This document shows positions 9,435 to 17,797 of a DNA stretch of 64,000 bases, in pieces; within the stretch, counting starts at the first letter, position 1, and each line of letters begins with the position of its first letter. The notes beneath the pieces were generated by a model. It did not search any database. It saw only the letters and a program-made list of their open reading frames with translations, and was not told the origin of the DNA. The position numbers and the translations under genes were made by a program. The stretch comes from an uncultured Acetatifactor sp. (GTDB taxonomy: Bacteria; Bacillota; Clostridia; Lachnospirales; Lachnospiraceae), in contig CAJTSE010000015.1 of NCBI GenBank assembly GCA_910578815.1, forward strand, positions 24,956-88,955. Direction: 5' to 3'.

Positions 9435-10058
9435 ATGGGGAACATGAGCTTAGAGCAGGTTACTGAAACATATTATGATGTCCTAAAGGAGCTGGGAAAT
9501 ATAGGCGCCGGAAATGCTATGACAGCATTGTCGCAAATGCTGCAGACCAAAGTGGATATGAAGGTGCCTCAGGTCAGGTTGCTTGAATTTTCCGAAGTGG
9601 GCGAGATGATGGGCGGCGAAGAGCTGATTATGGTAGGAGTTTTCCTGGGGGTGGAGGGAGACATCACGGGCAGTATGATGTTTATGGTGGAAGAGCAGAC
9701 AGCCAGGCACCTGATTCAGAAGATCACCATGGGCATGCTGCCAAGCGGAAGCGAATTTGAAGAAATGGGGCTGTCAGCAATGAAGGAAGTGGGAAACATC
9801 ATTACCGGTGCGTACTTGAATTCCTTATCTACGCTGACAAATTTGAAAATATTTCCTACTCCTCCGGCGCTGACCGTGGATATGGCGGGAGCCATTCTTA
9901 GTGTACCTGCGATCCAGTTCGGCATTTTCGGCGATAAGATTCTTTTGATTCAGTCGCAGTTCCATGACGAAATACAGCTGGACGGATACTTTATCCTGAT
10001 CCCGGATATGGAGTCCTATGCGAAGATATTGACTTCGCTGGGGCTGCCGGTAGTATAA
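9435..10058 (+). CDS. cheC: CheY-P phosphatase CheC
   Basis: CheC dephosphorylates CheY-P and, with CheD, gives adaptation feedback in Firmicutes. The 207-aa protein carries two copies of the family's active-site helix: DVLKELGNIGAGNAMTAL near residue 16 and SAMKEVGNIITGAYLN near 116, each with the E..N pair used for phosphatase activity. Both appear intact, as in CheC and unlike single-site relatives. AAAGGAGA precedes the ATG. The partner gene cheD follows 73 nt later. Confidence 0.96.
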   Translation: MGNMSLEQVTETYYDVLKELGNIGAGNAMTALSQMLQTKVDMKVPQVRLLEFSEVGEMMGGEELIMVGVFLGVEGDITGSMMFMVEEQTARHLIQKITMGMLPSGSEFEEMGLSAMKEVGNIITGAYLNSLSTLTNLKIFPTPPALTVDMAGAILSVPAIQFGIFGDKILLIQSQFHDEIQLDGYFILIPDMESYAKILTSLGLPVV

Positions 10059-10131
10059 GGAATGTTTGTTTTGCGGGTATTTGTTGTATGATTTAAAGAG
10101 CAAAGAGAAACAAGAGAAACGAGAATGAAGC

Positions 10132-10629
10132 ATGAGTGAAATAATTAAAGTTGGAATGGCGGACTTGAAGACTTGCGTAAGCCCCAACGGAGTGACCACT
10201 CTGGGACTTGGCTCTTGTGTGGGGATTGCGATCAGAGACCCCCAGACAAAAATCGGCGGACTGGCTCATATTATGCTGCCTGACAGTACGGCCATGCGGA
10301 ACGGCCAGATGAATATTGCAAAATTTGCAGATACGGGCATTGTTGAGCTTGTCCGGCAGATGGAGAGACTGGGGGCATTACGTTCGCGTATGGTGGCAAA
10401 AATTGCCGGCGGTGCTACCATGTTTCCTTTCCAGGGACAGGGGAGCAACATGAATGTGGGCCAGGTGGGTGACAGAAATGTTGAAGCAACCAAGGCTAAG
10501 TTAAAGGAACTGAAGATACCGATTATTGCGCAGGATACGGGGAAAAATTATGGAAGAACCGTGATATTTTACCCGGAGACAGGGGAGTATCATATCCGTG
10601 CGGTTGGCAGGACTGAGTCCATAATTTAA
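10132..10629 (+). CDS. cheD: Chemoreceptor glutamine deamidase CheD
   Basis: CheD deamidates receptor glutamines and forms a complex with CheC. The 165-aa protein has the catalytic Cys at residue 29 in LGLGSCVGIAIRD and the His at residue 46 in GLAHIMLPDS, followed by KIAGGATMF. The ribosome binding site is weak (ACGAGAATGAAG region). The order cheC-cheD-sigD matches Bacillus and other Firmicutes. Confidence 0.96.
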   Translation: MSEIIKVGMADLKTCVSPNGVTTLGLGSCVGIAIRDPQTKIGGLAHIMLPDSTAMRNGQMNIAKFADTGIVELVRQMERLGALRSRMVAKIAGGATMFPFQGQGSNMNVGQVGDRNVEATKAKLKELKIPIIAQDTGKNYGRTVIFYPETGEYHIRAVGRTESII

Positions 10630-10648
10630 CGGAAGGCGTTATCTTGAC

Positions 10649-10939
10649 ATGAACAGAAAAAATTTACCGCTGGTATTGATGCTTTTGGCAGGAGCTGTTA
10701 CATGTATCATTACCTTCACAAATAAGTATGCCATGGTGGATAGGCTTGGAATACTGCTTGGCGTACTGGTATTGTTCTATTTACTGGGCAGCATCCTTGT
10801 GTGGACCCTCAACTTTTTCGATCAGCAGAACGAGAAAAAGCGGAAGGAAGAGGGAGAAGTAATAGAGAAGGAAGCGGAAGAAACCGAAGAGGGCCGTACA
10901 GAACAGGAAGACGGAGAGGTTTCGGACGAAGAGGAATAA
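10649..10939 (+). CDS. Small membrane protein of unknown function in the motility operon
   Basis: This 96-aa protein has two predicted membrane segments (about residues 5-22 and 28-52) separated by a very short loop, then a highly charged Glu/Lys-rich cytosolic tail of about 40 residues. No family is recognised. It lies between cheD and the motility sigma factor with only 19 nt and 27 nt gaps, so it is almost certainly cotranscribed with them. The tail is acidic overall and could be a docking segment, but that is speculation. Confidence 0.8.
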   Translation: MNRKNLPLVLMLLAGAVTCIITFTNKYAMVDRLGILLGVLVLFYLLGSILVWTLNFFDQQNEKKRKEEGEVIEKEAEETEEGRTEQEDGEVSDEEE

Positions 10940-10966
10940 AAGTAAACGAAAGGAGCGGCAGGTTTC

Positions 10967-11740
10967 ATGGATGAGGCAGGCAGAAGAAAGCTGTTAGAAG
11001 AGTATGCAAAGACAAAATCGCCGGAAGCCAGGGAAAAATTGATTCTGGAATACGCTCCGCTCGTAAAGGTTGTTGCAGGGCGTCTCAGTATGTATCTGGG
11101 TTACAACGTGGAGTATGACGACCTTGTAAGCTACGGTATTTTCGGGCTGATCGACGCTATAGACAAATTTGATTGTTTCAAAGAAGTTAAATTTGAAACA
11201 TATGCCAGTCTGCGGATCAGGGGAGCAATCCTGGACCAGATCCGTAAGATGGACTGGATTCCCAGAACCATCAGGCAGAAACAGAAACGGATTGAGTCGG
11301 TGATCCGGGAAGTGGAGCAGACTGCAGGACGTGCGGCTACAGATGAAGAAATTGCGGCCGGGCTTGGAATTTCGGATGATGAATATCTGGAGTGGCAGTC
11401 TCAGATGAAAATCACCGGAGTGGTTTCTTTAAACGAATACATGGAACAGGGCAGCGATGTTTCTCAGGATTATGGCAGACACACTACTTCACGGTTTGAA
11501 TCACCGGAAGAGAGGATCGAAAAGGAAGAGCTGACCAAGGTTTTGGGGGAGGCGTTGCAACTGCTGACGGAAAAGGAACAGAAGGTTATTACTCTTTATT
11601 ATTTTGAAGAGCTGACGCTGAAGGAGATCAGCAGCATTCTTGAGGTTTCAGAGTCCAGGGTATCTCAGCTGCATACCAGGGCCCTGCAGAAGATGAAGAC
11701 AAAAATGGGAATCTATATGGGAATTCTGACAGATAATTGA
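10967..11740 (+). CDS. sigD: Motility sigma factor SigD (FliA/WhiG family)
   Basis: An alternative sigma-70 factor (sigma-28 type) that directs RNA polymerase to late flagellar and chemotaxis promoters. The 257-aa length and three-region layout are typical: region 2 with YDDLVSYGIFGLIDAIDKFD and FETYASLRIRGAILDQIRK, region 3 (ATDEEIAAGLGISDDEY), and region 4 with the helix-turn-helix LTLKEISSILEVSESRVSQ. No FlgM-like anti-sigma gene is in the window. AAAGGAG precedes the ATG. Confidence 0.96.
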   Translation: MDEAGRRKLLEEYAKTKSPEAREKLILEYAPLVKVVAGRLSMYLGYNVEYDDLVSYGIFGLIDAIDKFDCFKEVKFETYASLRIRGAILDQIRKMDWIPRTIRQKQKRIESVIREVEQTAGRAATDEEIAAGLGISDDEYLEWQSQMKITGVVSLNEYMEQGSDVSQDYGRHTTSRFESPEERIEKEELTKVLGEALQLLTEKEQKVITLYYFEELTLKEISSILEVSESRVSQLHTRALQKMKTKMGIYMGILTDN

Positions 11741-11799
11741 TCCTATTCTTAAAACGGAAAGCGGCCGGATGGCCATTGCAATATTCATGGGAGAAGACT

Positions 11800-13389
11800 A
11801 TGCGGAACGGTTACTTTCGACTGGTAAATTATGAGAGCGGCTATGGCCTGAAGCTGTATCCCGCGCAGGATATGGGAGATGAACTGCGGGTGGGAGAAAT
11901 TGCCGAATACCTGGACGGATACGGAATTGCATACGATAGGAATAAACTGGAGATGCTGGTCATGGAGGGAGAAGAGAAGGTTTATTATCTCGGAAGTGAA
12001 CCATGCCCGAATTATCCGGAATCCTATATGCTGGACATAGCAGAAGACGGTATGTATGCCACGGTAAGATTTATTCCGCCCACTGAGATTGGCAGCAGAC
12101 TCACTTTTGATGATTTTCTGCGAGATTTGAGACTGCGTAATATTGTGTATGGCATACAGACCGGGGAGCTGCAGGGGCATTTTCAGTCTGCGGGTCTATA
12201 CGGTACGGACATTGTCCTGGCCAGGGGAAAGGAACCAACGGCAGGCGTGGATGCCAGTATTGAATATTATTTTAATACGGAAACGCACAGACGCCCGAAA
12301 GTTTGCGAGGACGGCAGCGTGGATTATTTTACGTTGACCACGATCAACCAATGTAAAAAGGGTGATGCGCTGGCTCGCATTATTCCGGAGGTGCCGGGAA
12401 TTGACGGCAGCGATATATACGGTAATCGCATCAGAGCAAAGGAACCAAAGCGGATTACTTTGAAATTCGGACAGAACATCGGTCTCTCCGAAGACAAAAG
12501 AACTATTTATACCATGGTAGACGGACATGTGACCTTGCTGGAGGATAAGGTGTTTGTGTCCGACGTCTATGCGGTAAAGGATGTGGATGTATCTACCGGA
12601 AACCTGGATTATCAGGGAAGCATTCAGATCGACGGTAATGTGAGTACAAATTTTGAGGTCAAGGCCGGCGGAAACGTGATCATTGAAGGCTTAGTGGAAG
12701 GTGCGAAGATTATTGCCGGCGGAAGCATAACAATCGGCAAGGGCATGAACGGTGCAGCAGGCGGAATGTTGAAGGCAGGCGGCGATGTGATGGTCAAATT
12801 CCTGGAGAATGCGCGGGTTGTGGCAGGTGGATTTGTACATTCCGGCGCTATTCTTCACAGTCGTGTATCGGCGGGAACAGAGGTTATTGTGGAGGGAAAG
12901 AAAGGGTTGATCGTAGGCGGTTATGTACAGGCCGCCAAGCGGATCGAAGCCAAGTCCATCGGAGCAAGCATGGGCGCAACAACAATTTTGGAGGTGGGTG
13001 TTAATCCTCTGATTAAAACGCAGTTTACCAGGCTGCAGAAGAGTCAGGCAGATATGATGAAAACAATTCAGAATGCGGAAGTGATTCTGACTACCTTTAA
13101 AGAAAAGCTGAGCAAGGGAGTGCAGTTTAACGAAAGCCAGTTGAAATATTTTAAGAGTGTGGCGGCTTTGGTGGAAGAAAAAACCGCGGAGCTGAAGGAA
13201 CTGGATATGCGGCTGGAAAAGCTGCGCAAGATGATGGAGACACAGAAACAGGCGGAAATTCTGGTCAACAGCGAAATGTATCCGGGAACGACCATCATTA
13301 TCGGAGATGCAACCAAGACCATCCACACCAGTTATCATTATTGTAAGTTTGTGCGGGATCAAGGTGAGGTAAAAATGGTGGCTTTGTAA
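11800..13389 (+). CDS. FapA family protein (DUF342)
   Basis: A 529-aa FapA/DUF342 protein. The family has an N-terminal domain, a central beta-helix-like region rich in Gly and Val turns (here about 260-390, with recurring AGG and EG turns such as VKAGGNVIIEGLVEG), and a C-terminal coiled coil (~400-470). The ATG at 11800 is chosen over an in-frame TTG at 11737: GGGAGA lies 5 nt upstream, and MRNGYFRLVN resembles family N-termini. Molecular function is not established; the placement in the fla operon suggests a motility-linked envelope or assembly role. Confidence 0.85.
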   Translation: MRNGYFRLVNYESGYGLKLYPAQDMGDELRVGEIAEYLDGYGIAYDRNKLEMLVMEGEEKVYYLGSEPCPNYPESYMLDIAEDGMYATVRFIPPTEIGSRLTFDDFLRDLRLRNIVYGIQTGELQGHFQSAGLYGTDIVLARGKEPTAGVDASIEYYFNTETHRRPKVCEDGSVDYFTLTTINQCKKGDALARIIPEVPGIDGSDIYGNRIRAKEPKRITLKFGQNIGLSEDKRTIYTMVDGHVTLLEDKVFVSDVYAVKDVDVSTGNLDYQGSIQIDGNVSTNFEVKAGGNVIIEGLVEGAKIIAGGSITIGKGMNGAAGGMLKAGGDVMVKFLENARVVAGGFVHSGAILHSRVSAGTEVIVEGKKGLIVGGYVQAAKRIEAKSIGASMGATTILEVGVNPLIKTQFTRLQKSQADMMKTIQNAEVILTTFKEKLSKGVQFNESQLKYFKSVAALVEEKTAELKELDMRLEKLRKMMETQKQAEILVNSEMYPGTTIIIGDATKTIHTSYHYCKFVRDQGEVKMVAL

Positions 13390-13398
13390 GGAGGCAAT

Positions 13399-13704
13399 AT
13401 GGCATTCAGTGCGATAGAATTAACCACGGTATCAAGGGCACAGGACTATTCCACGATCAAACAGAATGAAGACAATAAGGCTTTTGTGGATCAGAGCAAC
13501 GGTCAGTTTCAGGTGCAAAAAAACGAGCAGCGAATGACCAAAGAGGTACATAGCGGCGATAATGCCCAGTGGTCTGAAAAGCAGCCGGATGCCCGCCAGA
13601 AGGGAAACGGGAAGTACCAGGGAGACGGCGGAAAACGGCGCAGGCAGCAGTCCAGGGAGCAGATGGTCGTGAAAGAGAAAAAGGGATTTGATATTAAGAT
13701 CTGA
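13399..13704 (+). CDS. Small hydrophilic protein of unknown function in the motility operon
   Basis: A 101-aa soluble, charged protein with no signal peptide or membrane segment. The N-terminal ~35 residues (AIELTTVSRAQDYS...NEDNKAFVDQ) look structured, the middle is Gln/Gly/Lys-rich and probably disordered, and the C-terminus is a lysine-rich VVKEKKGFDIKI. A strong TAAGGAGGC site lies just before the ATG, and the gene begins 9 nt after fapA and ends 14 nt before the next gene. No known family is recognised. Confidence 0.78.
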   Translation: MAFSAIELTTVSRAQDYSTIKQNEDNKAFVDQSNGQFQVQKNEQRMTKEVHSGDNAQWSEKQPDARQKGNGKYQGDGGKRRRQQSREQMVVKEKKGFDIKI

Positions 13705-13718
13705 AAAGGAATGACAAA

Positions 13719-14657
13719 ATGGAAATGACAGAGATCGTGCTGTTGGCTGCGGGCGGAATCATATTTATATTAAGCTTTTTGATCCCGGACAAGAAGGGCG
13801 AAGTCTCTGAACAGTCCAGGGAAGTAGTGAAGGATGAAATCGCGGATTTGGTGAACCGTGAGATTGAGAATGTCAGAGGGCATGTGGACGGTGTGGTGGA
13901 AGAGGCCGTTACTTATGCCATGGAAAAGACGGAGCGCTCTCTGGAACGTTTGTCCAACGAGAAGATCATGGCAGTAAACGAGTATTCCGATACTGTGCTG
14001 TCTGAAATACACAAGAATCATGAGGAAGCGATGTTTCTTTATGACATGTTGAACAGCAAACATGCAAATCTGAAGGAAACGGTTTCAGAGGTGAACCGTA
14101 CCGTAAAGGAAGTGGAAGAAAAGGTAAACAGCTTAAAGGAGATGACCAGTGAAGCGGCTCAGCCTGTACAGGCAGTGATGCCTGTACCTGCAGCTCCCCG
14201 GGTGAAAACAGCGGTGGAGCGGCTTATGGAGCATAATACGGCACAGACGAAAGAAAACCAGGAATTTCGTCCGGGGGTATCGGGAACCGTACCGCCCGCC
14301 ACCGGAAAGGGATCTTCCGCAGTGCAGAATTCCTCTGGGACTCCTTCAGCTAAGCAGCAGACAGGCGGCACGGCTGTTCGGGGACCCAAACAGCTTGGAA
14401 CAGGGGCGGCGTCAGCGGCATCGCCGGCGCCCGGTATAGATGTTCCGTTTCCTGCCGAAACTTTGAATGCTCAGCCTTCTGCCGCAGGAAGGGTCAGTTT
14501 TCTGGATGAAAATGCTTCGGGCGGGCAGAATAATAACGAGCGGATTCTTAAACTTTACCGCCAGGGGAAATCCAAGGTTGCGATTGCGAAGGAATTGGGC
14601 CTTGGGGTGGGAGAAGTAAAGCTGGTAATTGATTTGTTTCAGAACCAGCAGAAATAA
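13719..14657 (+). CDS. Membrane-anchored coiled-coil protein in the SwrB position (DUF6115-like)
   Basis: A 312-aa protein with an N-terminal membrane helix (~5-22), a long coiled coil (~30-145), a Pro/Ala/Gly/Ser-rich linker (~145-265) and a compact C-terminal helical module ILKLYRQGKSKVAIAKELGL (~285) that looks like a helix-turn-helix. The layout resembles Bacillus SwrB: one N-terminal helix, a coiled coil and a short C-terminal module. SwrB is also encoded after sigD and before rpsB. Assignment to DUF6115 is from memory of the C-terminal pattern; homology to SwrB is inferred from layout and synteny only. Confidence 0.75.
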   Translation: MEMTEIVLLAAGGIIFILSFLIPDKKGEVSEQSREVVKDEIADLVNREIENVRGHVDGVVEEAVTYAMEKTERSLERLSNEKIMAVNEYSDTVLSEIHKNHEEAMFLYDMLNSKHANLKETVSEVNRTVKEVEEKVNSLKEMTSEAAQPVQAVMPVPAAPRVKTAVERLMEHNTAQTKENQEFRPGVSGTVPPATGKGSSAVQNSSGTPSAKQQTGGTAVRGPKQLGTGAASAASPAPGIDVPFPAETLNAQPSAAGRVSFLDENASGGQNNNERILKLYRQGKSKVAIAKELGLGVGEVKLVIDLFQNQQK

Positions 14658-14717
14658 AGGCGAAAATTTTGATATGATGGGAAATTTGTTTAGTTGTTAT
14701 GCGCAAGAGGTGTATAA

Positions 14718-15449
14718 GTGAAGTTAAAGATGTATATGAGGGGGCTGGGCATCGGTATTATGGTGACAGCCCTGATTATGGGAATAGCCACAAAAGACGG
14801 GCGGCCTCTGACCGATGCGGAGATTAAGGCAGCGGCGGCAAAGCTGGGGATGGTTGACAGCAATGCGCTGAAGCTGACAGATCTGCCGCAGGATGGCGGG
14901 AGGAAAGACTCACAGCCGGGCGGAGCAGAAGGTACGCCCGGAGCGGAAGGAAATCCGGGCGGAACGGAAGGCATATCAGACGCGAAAGGAAATTCCGGCG
15001 AGGCTGGAGATAAATCAGACGGTGGGGACAATTCGCCGGGTGAGGGTGAGAATTCGGACGGAGAGGAAGACTTGTCAGGTGAGCCTGAAAAACCGGACGG
15101 AGAGGAAGTCGTGTCAGGTGAGGGTGAAACTCTGGACAGTACAGAAACTGCTTCGGGAGAGGGAACGACTCCGGGCGGCGCAGGAGAGCCGGAAGCGGGG
15201 TCCAATACGGCAGGAGCTTCGGACCCTGAGCCTTTGGGAGAAACGATTAAAATTACCGTCAGCAGAGGGACTGGCTCACGCTCGGTGTGTAATCAGCTTG
15301 CAGAGGCAGGCTTGATAGAGGATGCGGCCGCTTTTGACCAATATCTGATTGACAGCGGATATTCCAAGCGGATCAGCGCGGGAACCTTTGAGATTCCTAA
15401 AGGTGCATCAGATGAAGAAATTGCCAAAATTATCAGTAAAAGCAGATAA
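14718..15449 (+). CDS. Membrane protein with a C-terminal MltG/YceG-like domain, no catalytic part
   Basis: A 243-aa protein starting at GTG 14718 (AGAGGTG 6 nt upstream). One membrane helix (~7-24) is followed by a linker of about 100 residues made of Gly/Glu/Ser/Pro/Asp-rich repeats. The C-terminal ~65 residues (ITVSRGTGSRSVCNQLAEAG, KRISAGTFEIP, SDEEIAKII) match the LysM-like N-terminal domain of the endolytic transglycosylase MltG. The catalytic domain is absent, so it is unlikely to cut glycan strands itself. A terminator immediately follows. Confidence 0.7.
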   Translation: MKLKMYMRGLGIGIMVTALIMGIATKDGRPLTDAEIKAAAAKLGMVDSNALKLTDLPQDGGRKDSQPGGAEGTPGAEGNPGGTEGISDAKGNSGEAGDKSDGGDNSPGEGENSDGEEDLSGEPEKPDGEEVVSGEGETLDSTETASGEGTTPGGAGEPEAGSNTAGASDPEPLGETIKITVSRGTGSRSVCNQLAEAGLIEDAAAFDQYLIDSGYSKRISAGTFEIPKGASDEEIAKIISKSR

Positions 15450-15474
15450 AACCCCTTGCAAGACAAGGGGTTTT
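15448..15474 (+). terminator. Intrinsic terminator ending the motility block
   Basis: An 11-bp perfect stem (15448-15458 with 15464-15474) with a 5-nt loop; its 3' arm ends in TTTT. It overlaps the stop codon of the MltG-like gene and separates the fla/che operon from rpsB-tsf. The A-run at the 5' side would make it work in both directions. Confidence 0.88.
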
Positions 15475-15506
15475 ATGCTATGCTTTATGAGTTGTTAAAA
15501 AACACG

Positions 15507-15588
15507 CGCGATCATTTGGCAATGGTGCCCGGAGAGGGTCAGAGCCAGAGCTAACCGGGTTTTAACGCGACCCGGCAGAAAAATCGCG
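15507..15588 (+). promoter_or_regulatory. Possible structured rpsB leader with alternative helices
   Basis: Outer arms CGCGAT (15507-15512) and ATCGCG (15583-15588) could close the leader. Inside, CCGGG (15555-15559) can pair either with CCCGG at 15528-15532 or with CCCGG at 15571-15575, two mutually exclusive helices. The rpsB ribosome binding site follows about 20 nt downstream. This suggests autogenous control by ribosomal protein S2, known for rpsB-tsf operons in other bacteria, but no family match is claimed. Confidence 0.4.
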
Positions 15589-15618
15589 GGGAAGAATTAA
15601 CCAGACGGAGGTAGAAAA

Positions 15619-16374
15619 ATGAGCGTTATTTCCATGAAACAGTTACTTGAAGCAGGTGTTCATTTCGGACATCAGACCAGGAGATGGAACCCTAAAATGG
15701 CTCCTTATATCTTCACCGAGAGAAACGGCATCCACATCATTGACCTGCAGAAGTCCGTGGTGAAGGTAGATGAGGCGTATCGGGCAGTATCCGAGATCGC
15801 GGCTCAGGGCGGCACCATTTTGTTTGTGGGTACCAAGAAGCAGGCACAGGATGCGGTTAAGGTTGAGGCAGAGCGTTGCGGAATGTTTTATGTGAACGAG
15901 AGATGGCTGGGCGGCATGCTGACCAACTTCAAGACCATTCAGTCCCGTATCACAAGGCTTCATGCAATCGAGAAGATGTCCGAGGACGGAACTTTTGACG
16001 TACTTCCCAAGAAGGAAGTGATTCAGCTGAGAAAGGAATGGGATAAGCTGGAGAAGAATCTTGGCGGAATCAAGAATATGACCAGAATTCCGGACGCCAT
16101 TTTCGTGGTTGATCCCAAGAAGGAGAGAATCTGCGTACAGGAGGCTCATTCTCTTGGAATTACCTTGATTGGTATCGGCGATACCAACTGTGATCCCGAA
16201 GAACTGGATTATATCATTCCCGGCAATGACGATGCCATCAGAGCCGTTAAGCTGATTGTGGCAAAGATGGCGGATGCCGTGATCGAAGCAAATCAGGGTG
16301 AGGCCGTTTACACCGAGGCGGAAGCAGCAGAAGCGGCTGAGGATATTGAGGAAATTGCGCAGAGCGAGGAATAA
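15619..16374 (+). CDS. rpsB: 30S ribosomal protein S2
   Basis: S2 joins late to the small subunit and is needed to recruit S1 or the mRNA platform. The 251-aa protein begins MSVISMKQLLEAGVHFGHQT, a clear S2 N-terminus, and contains FVGTKKQAQ, RWLGGMLTNF and VVDPKKE. The C-terminus carries an acidic Glu/Ala tail common in clostridial S2. CGGAGG precedes the ATG. It is the first gene of the rpsB-tsf operon, with tsf 39 nt downstream. Confidence 0.99.
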   Translation: MSVISMKQLLEAGVHFGHQTRRWNPKMAPYIFTERNGIHIIDLQKSVVKVDEAYRAVSEIAAQGGTILFVGTKKQAQDAVKVEAERCGMFYVNERWLGGMLTNFKTIQSRITRLHAIEKMSEDGTFDVLPKKEVIQLRKEWDKLEKNLGGIKNMTRIPDAIFVVDPKKERICVQEAHSLGITLIGIGDTNCDPEELDYIIPGNDDAIRAVKLIVAKMADAVIEANQGEAVYTEAEAAEAAEDIEEIAQSEE

Positions 16375-16413
16375 GTCGATATTGTTTGGTATAGAGAAAG
16401 AGAGGAAATAAAA

Positions 16414-17352
16414 ATGGCAGAAGTTACCGCATCCATGGTAAAGGAGCTGCGTGAGGCGACCGGCGCAGGAATGATGGATTGTAAAAAGGCTCTGGGTGAG
16501 ACCAATGGAAATATGGAAGAGGCGATTGAGTTCTTAAGAAAGAGCGGCCAGGCTAAGGCAGTTAAAAAGGAAGGCAGAATTGCGGCGGAGGGGCTTTGCC
16601 GCATTGCAATGAAAGGTGATAATACTGCAGCAGTGGTGGAGGTGAATTCCGAGACAGACTTTGTGGCAAAGAATGAAACCTTCCAGCAGTTTGTTGAGGC
16701 TGTTGCAGAGCAGGCAGTAAATTCCTCTGCGGCAGATTTGGATGCTTTTCTTGCAGAGCCTTGGAATGAGGACAGTTCTAAGACCGTTCAGGAAGCTTTG
16801 GTGGATAAGATTGCAGTAATCGGTGAAAAGCTGAGCATCAGAAGATTTGAAAAGGTGGAAGAGCAGCAGGGCTGTGTGGTTTCTTATGTACATGGCGGAG
16901 GAAGGATCGGTGTCATTGTGGATGCCGAGACGAATGTGGTGAACGACGCGATTAAGGAAGCCCTGACAAACATTGCAATGCAGGTTGCCGCGCTGTATCC
17001 TAAGTATGTTGCTACATCCGATGTATCCGAGGAATACAAGGCGCATGAGAAGGAGATCATTGCCGCACAGATTGAGCAGGATCCCAAGATGGCAGGTAAG
17101 CCTGAAAAAGTGATCGAGGGCGCAATCGCAGGCCGCCTGAATAAGGAACTGAAGGAGGTCTGTCTGCTTGAGCAGGTATATGTAAAGGCTGAGGACGGAA
17201 AGCAGACCGTAGCGCAGTACCTGGCTCAGGTTGCAAAAGAGAATGGTGCTTCCGTAAGCATCCGGAAATTCGTGCGTTTTGAGACCGGTGAAGGTATTGA
17301 AAAGAAGCAGGAAGATTTTGCGGCAGAGGTTGCTGCACAGATGAATCAGTAG
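16414..17352 (+). CDS. tsf: Elongation factor Ts
   Basis: EF-Ts is the nucleotide exchange factor that recycles EF-Tu-GDP. The 312-aa protein has the N-terminal UBA-like domain (KELREATGAGMMDCKKAL), the TDFVAKNETF core motif that contacts EF-Tu, and two dimerisation subdomains. Length is within the usual range. Cotranscribed with rpsB; an intrinsic terminator lies 38 nt after the stop. Confidence 0.99.
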   Translation: MAEVTASMVKELREATGAGMMDCKKALGETNGNMEEAIEFLRKSGQAKAVKKEGRIAAEGLCRIAMKGDNTAAVVEVNSETDFVAKNETFQQFVEAVAEQAVNSSAADLDAFLAEPWNEDSSKTVQEALVDKIAVIGEKLSIRRFEKVEEQQGCVVSYVHGGGRIGVIVDAETNVVNDAIKEALTNIAMQVAALYPKYVATSDVSEEYKAHEKEIIAAQIEQDPKMAGKPEKVIEGAIAGRLNKELKEVCLLEQVYVKAEDGKQTVAQYLAQVAKENGASVSIRKFVRFETGEGIEKKQEDFAAEVAAQMNQ

Positions 17353-17390
17353 AAATTTGTCGAAATTAGGCGAATAGAGATAGGAATGAG

Positions 17391-17435
17391 AACCCTTGTA
17401 AGTGGTGTGGATGTGCCATTTGCGAGGGTTTTTAT
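17391..17435 (+). terminator. Intrinsic terminator after tsf
   Basis: A stem of about 15 pairs, several of them G-U in RNA (17391-17405 with 17416-17430), is followed by a run of Ts (17429-17433). It ends the rpsB-tsf transcript. Confidence 0.85.
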
Positions 17436-17797
17436 TATGAAAGGGGCAATAACATGGGGAATCCAATAATTGATCGTTATCTAGTAGCAAATTGCTTATA
17501 AGGAACAATTTGTTACTCCTATATCCTCAAAATATAATGGAACATATTCTATTGCTTCATACTCAGTTAATAGAGATTACCGGAGGAAGCGATGGAATCT
17601 GGGACATACGGTTGAAAAGCCGCTGTCTTAGAACAGTCAAAAATCACTGAGAAGCCTGTAAAATACATAGTTCCGGGGATATGCGGCCGGGACGAGGAAA
17701 AGGGAAAGTTAGCAAAACAGATGGGAATGTAATTCCAATTTGCACACGGGCACCCAGAGGAAATATGTCAACAGAAGCTGACGGGTGCCCGGCGGAA
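17436..17797. other. Intergenic stretch without a supported gene
   Basis: About 360 bases between the tsf terminator and the end of the minus-strand glycosyltransferase gene. A 15-codon frame with a plausible ribosome binding site starts at 17454, but nothing supports it as a gene. A 9-bp inverted repeat (17747-17755 with 17783-17791, 27-nt loop) lies just beyond the glycosyltransferase stop and may help end its transcript, though it lacks a T-run on that strand. Confidence 0.5.

Noticed and set aside
14893..15315. A 140-codon Arg/Glu-rich frame within the MltG-like gene
   Set aside because: It is the shifted reading of the repetitive Gly/Glu linker and has no own start signal.
17454..17501. 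A 15-codon frame with an AAGGGG-type site after the tsf terminator
   Set aside because: It is very short, has no recognisable pattern and lies in a stretch with no other sign of coding.
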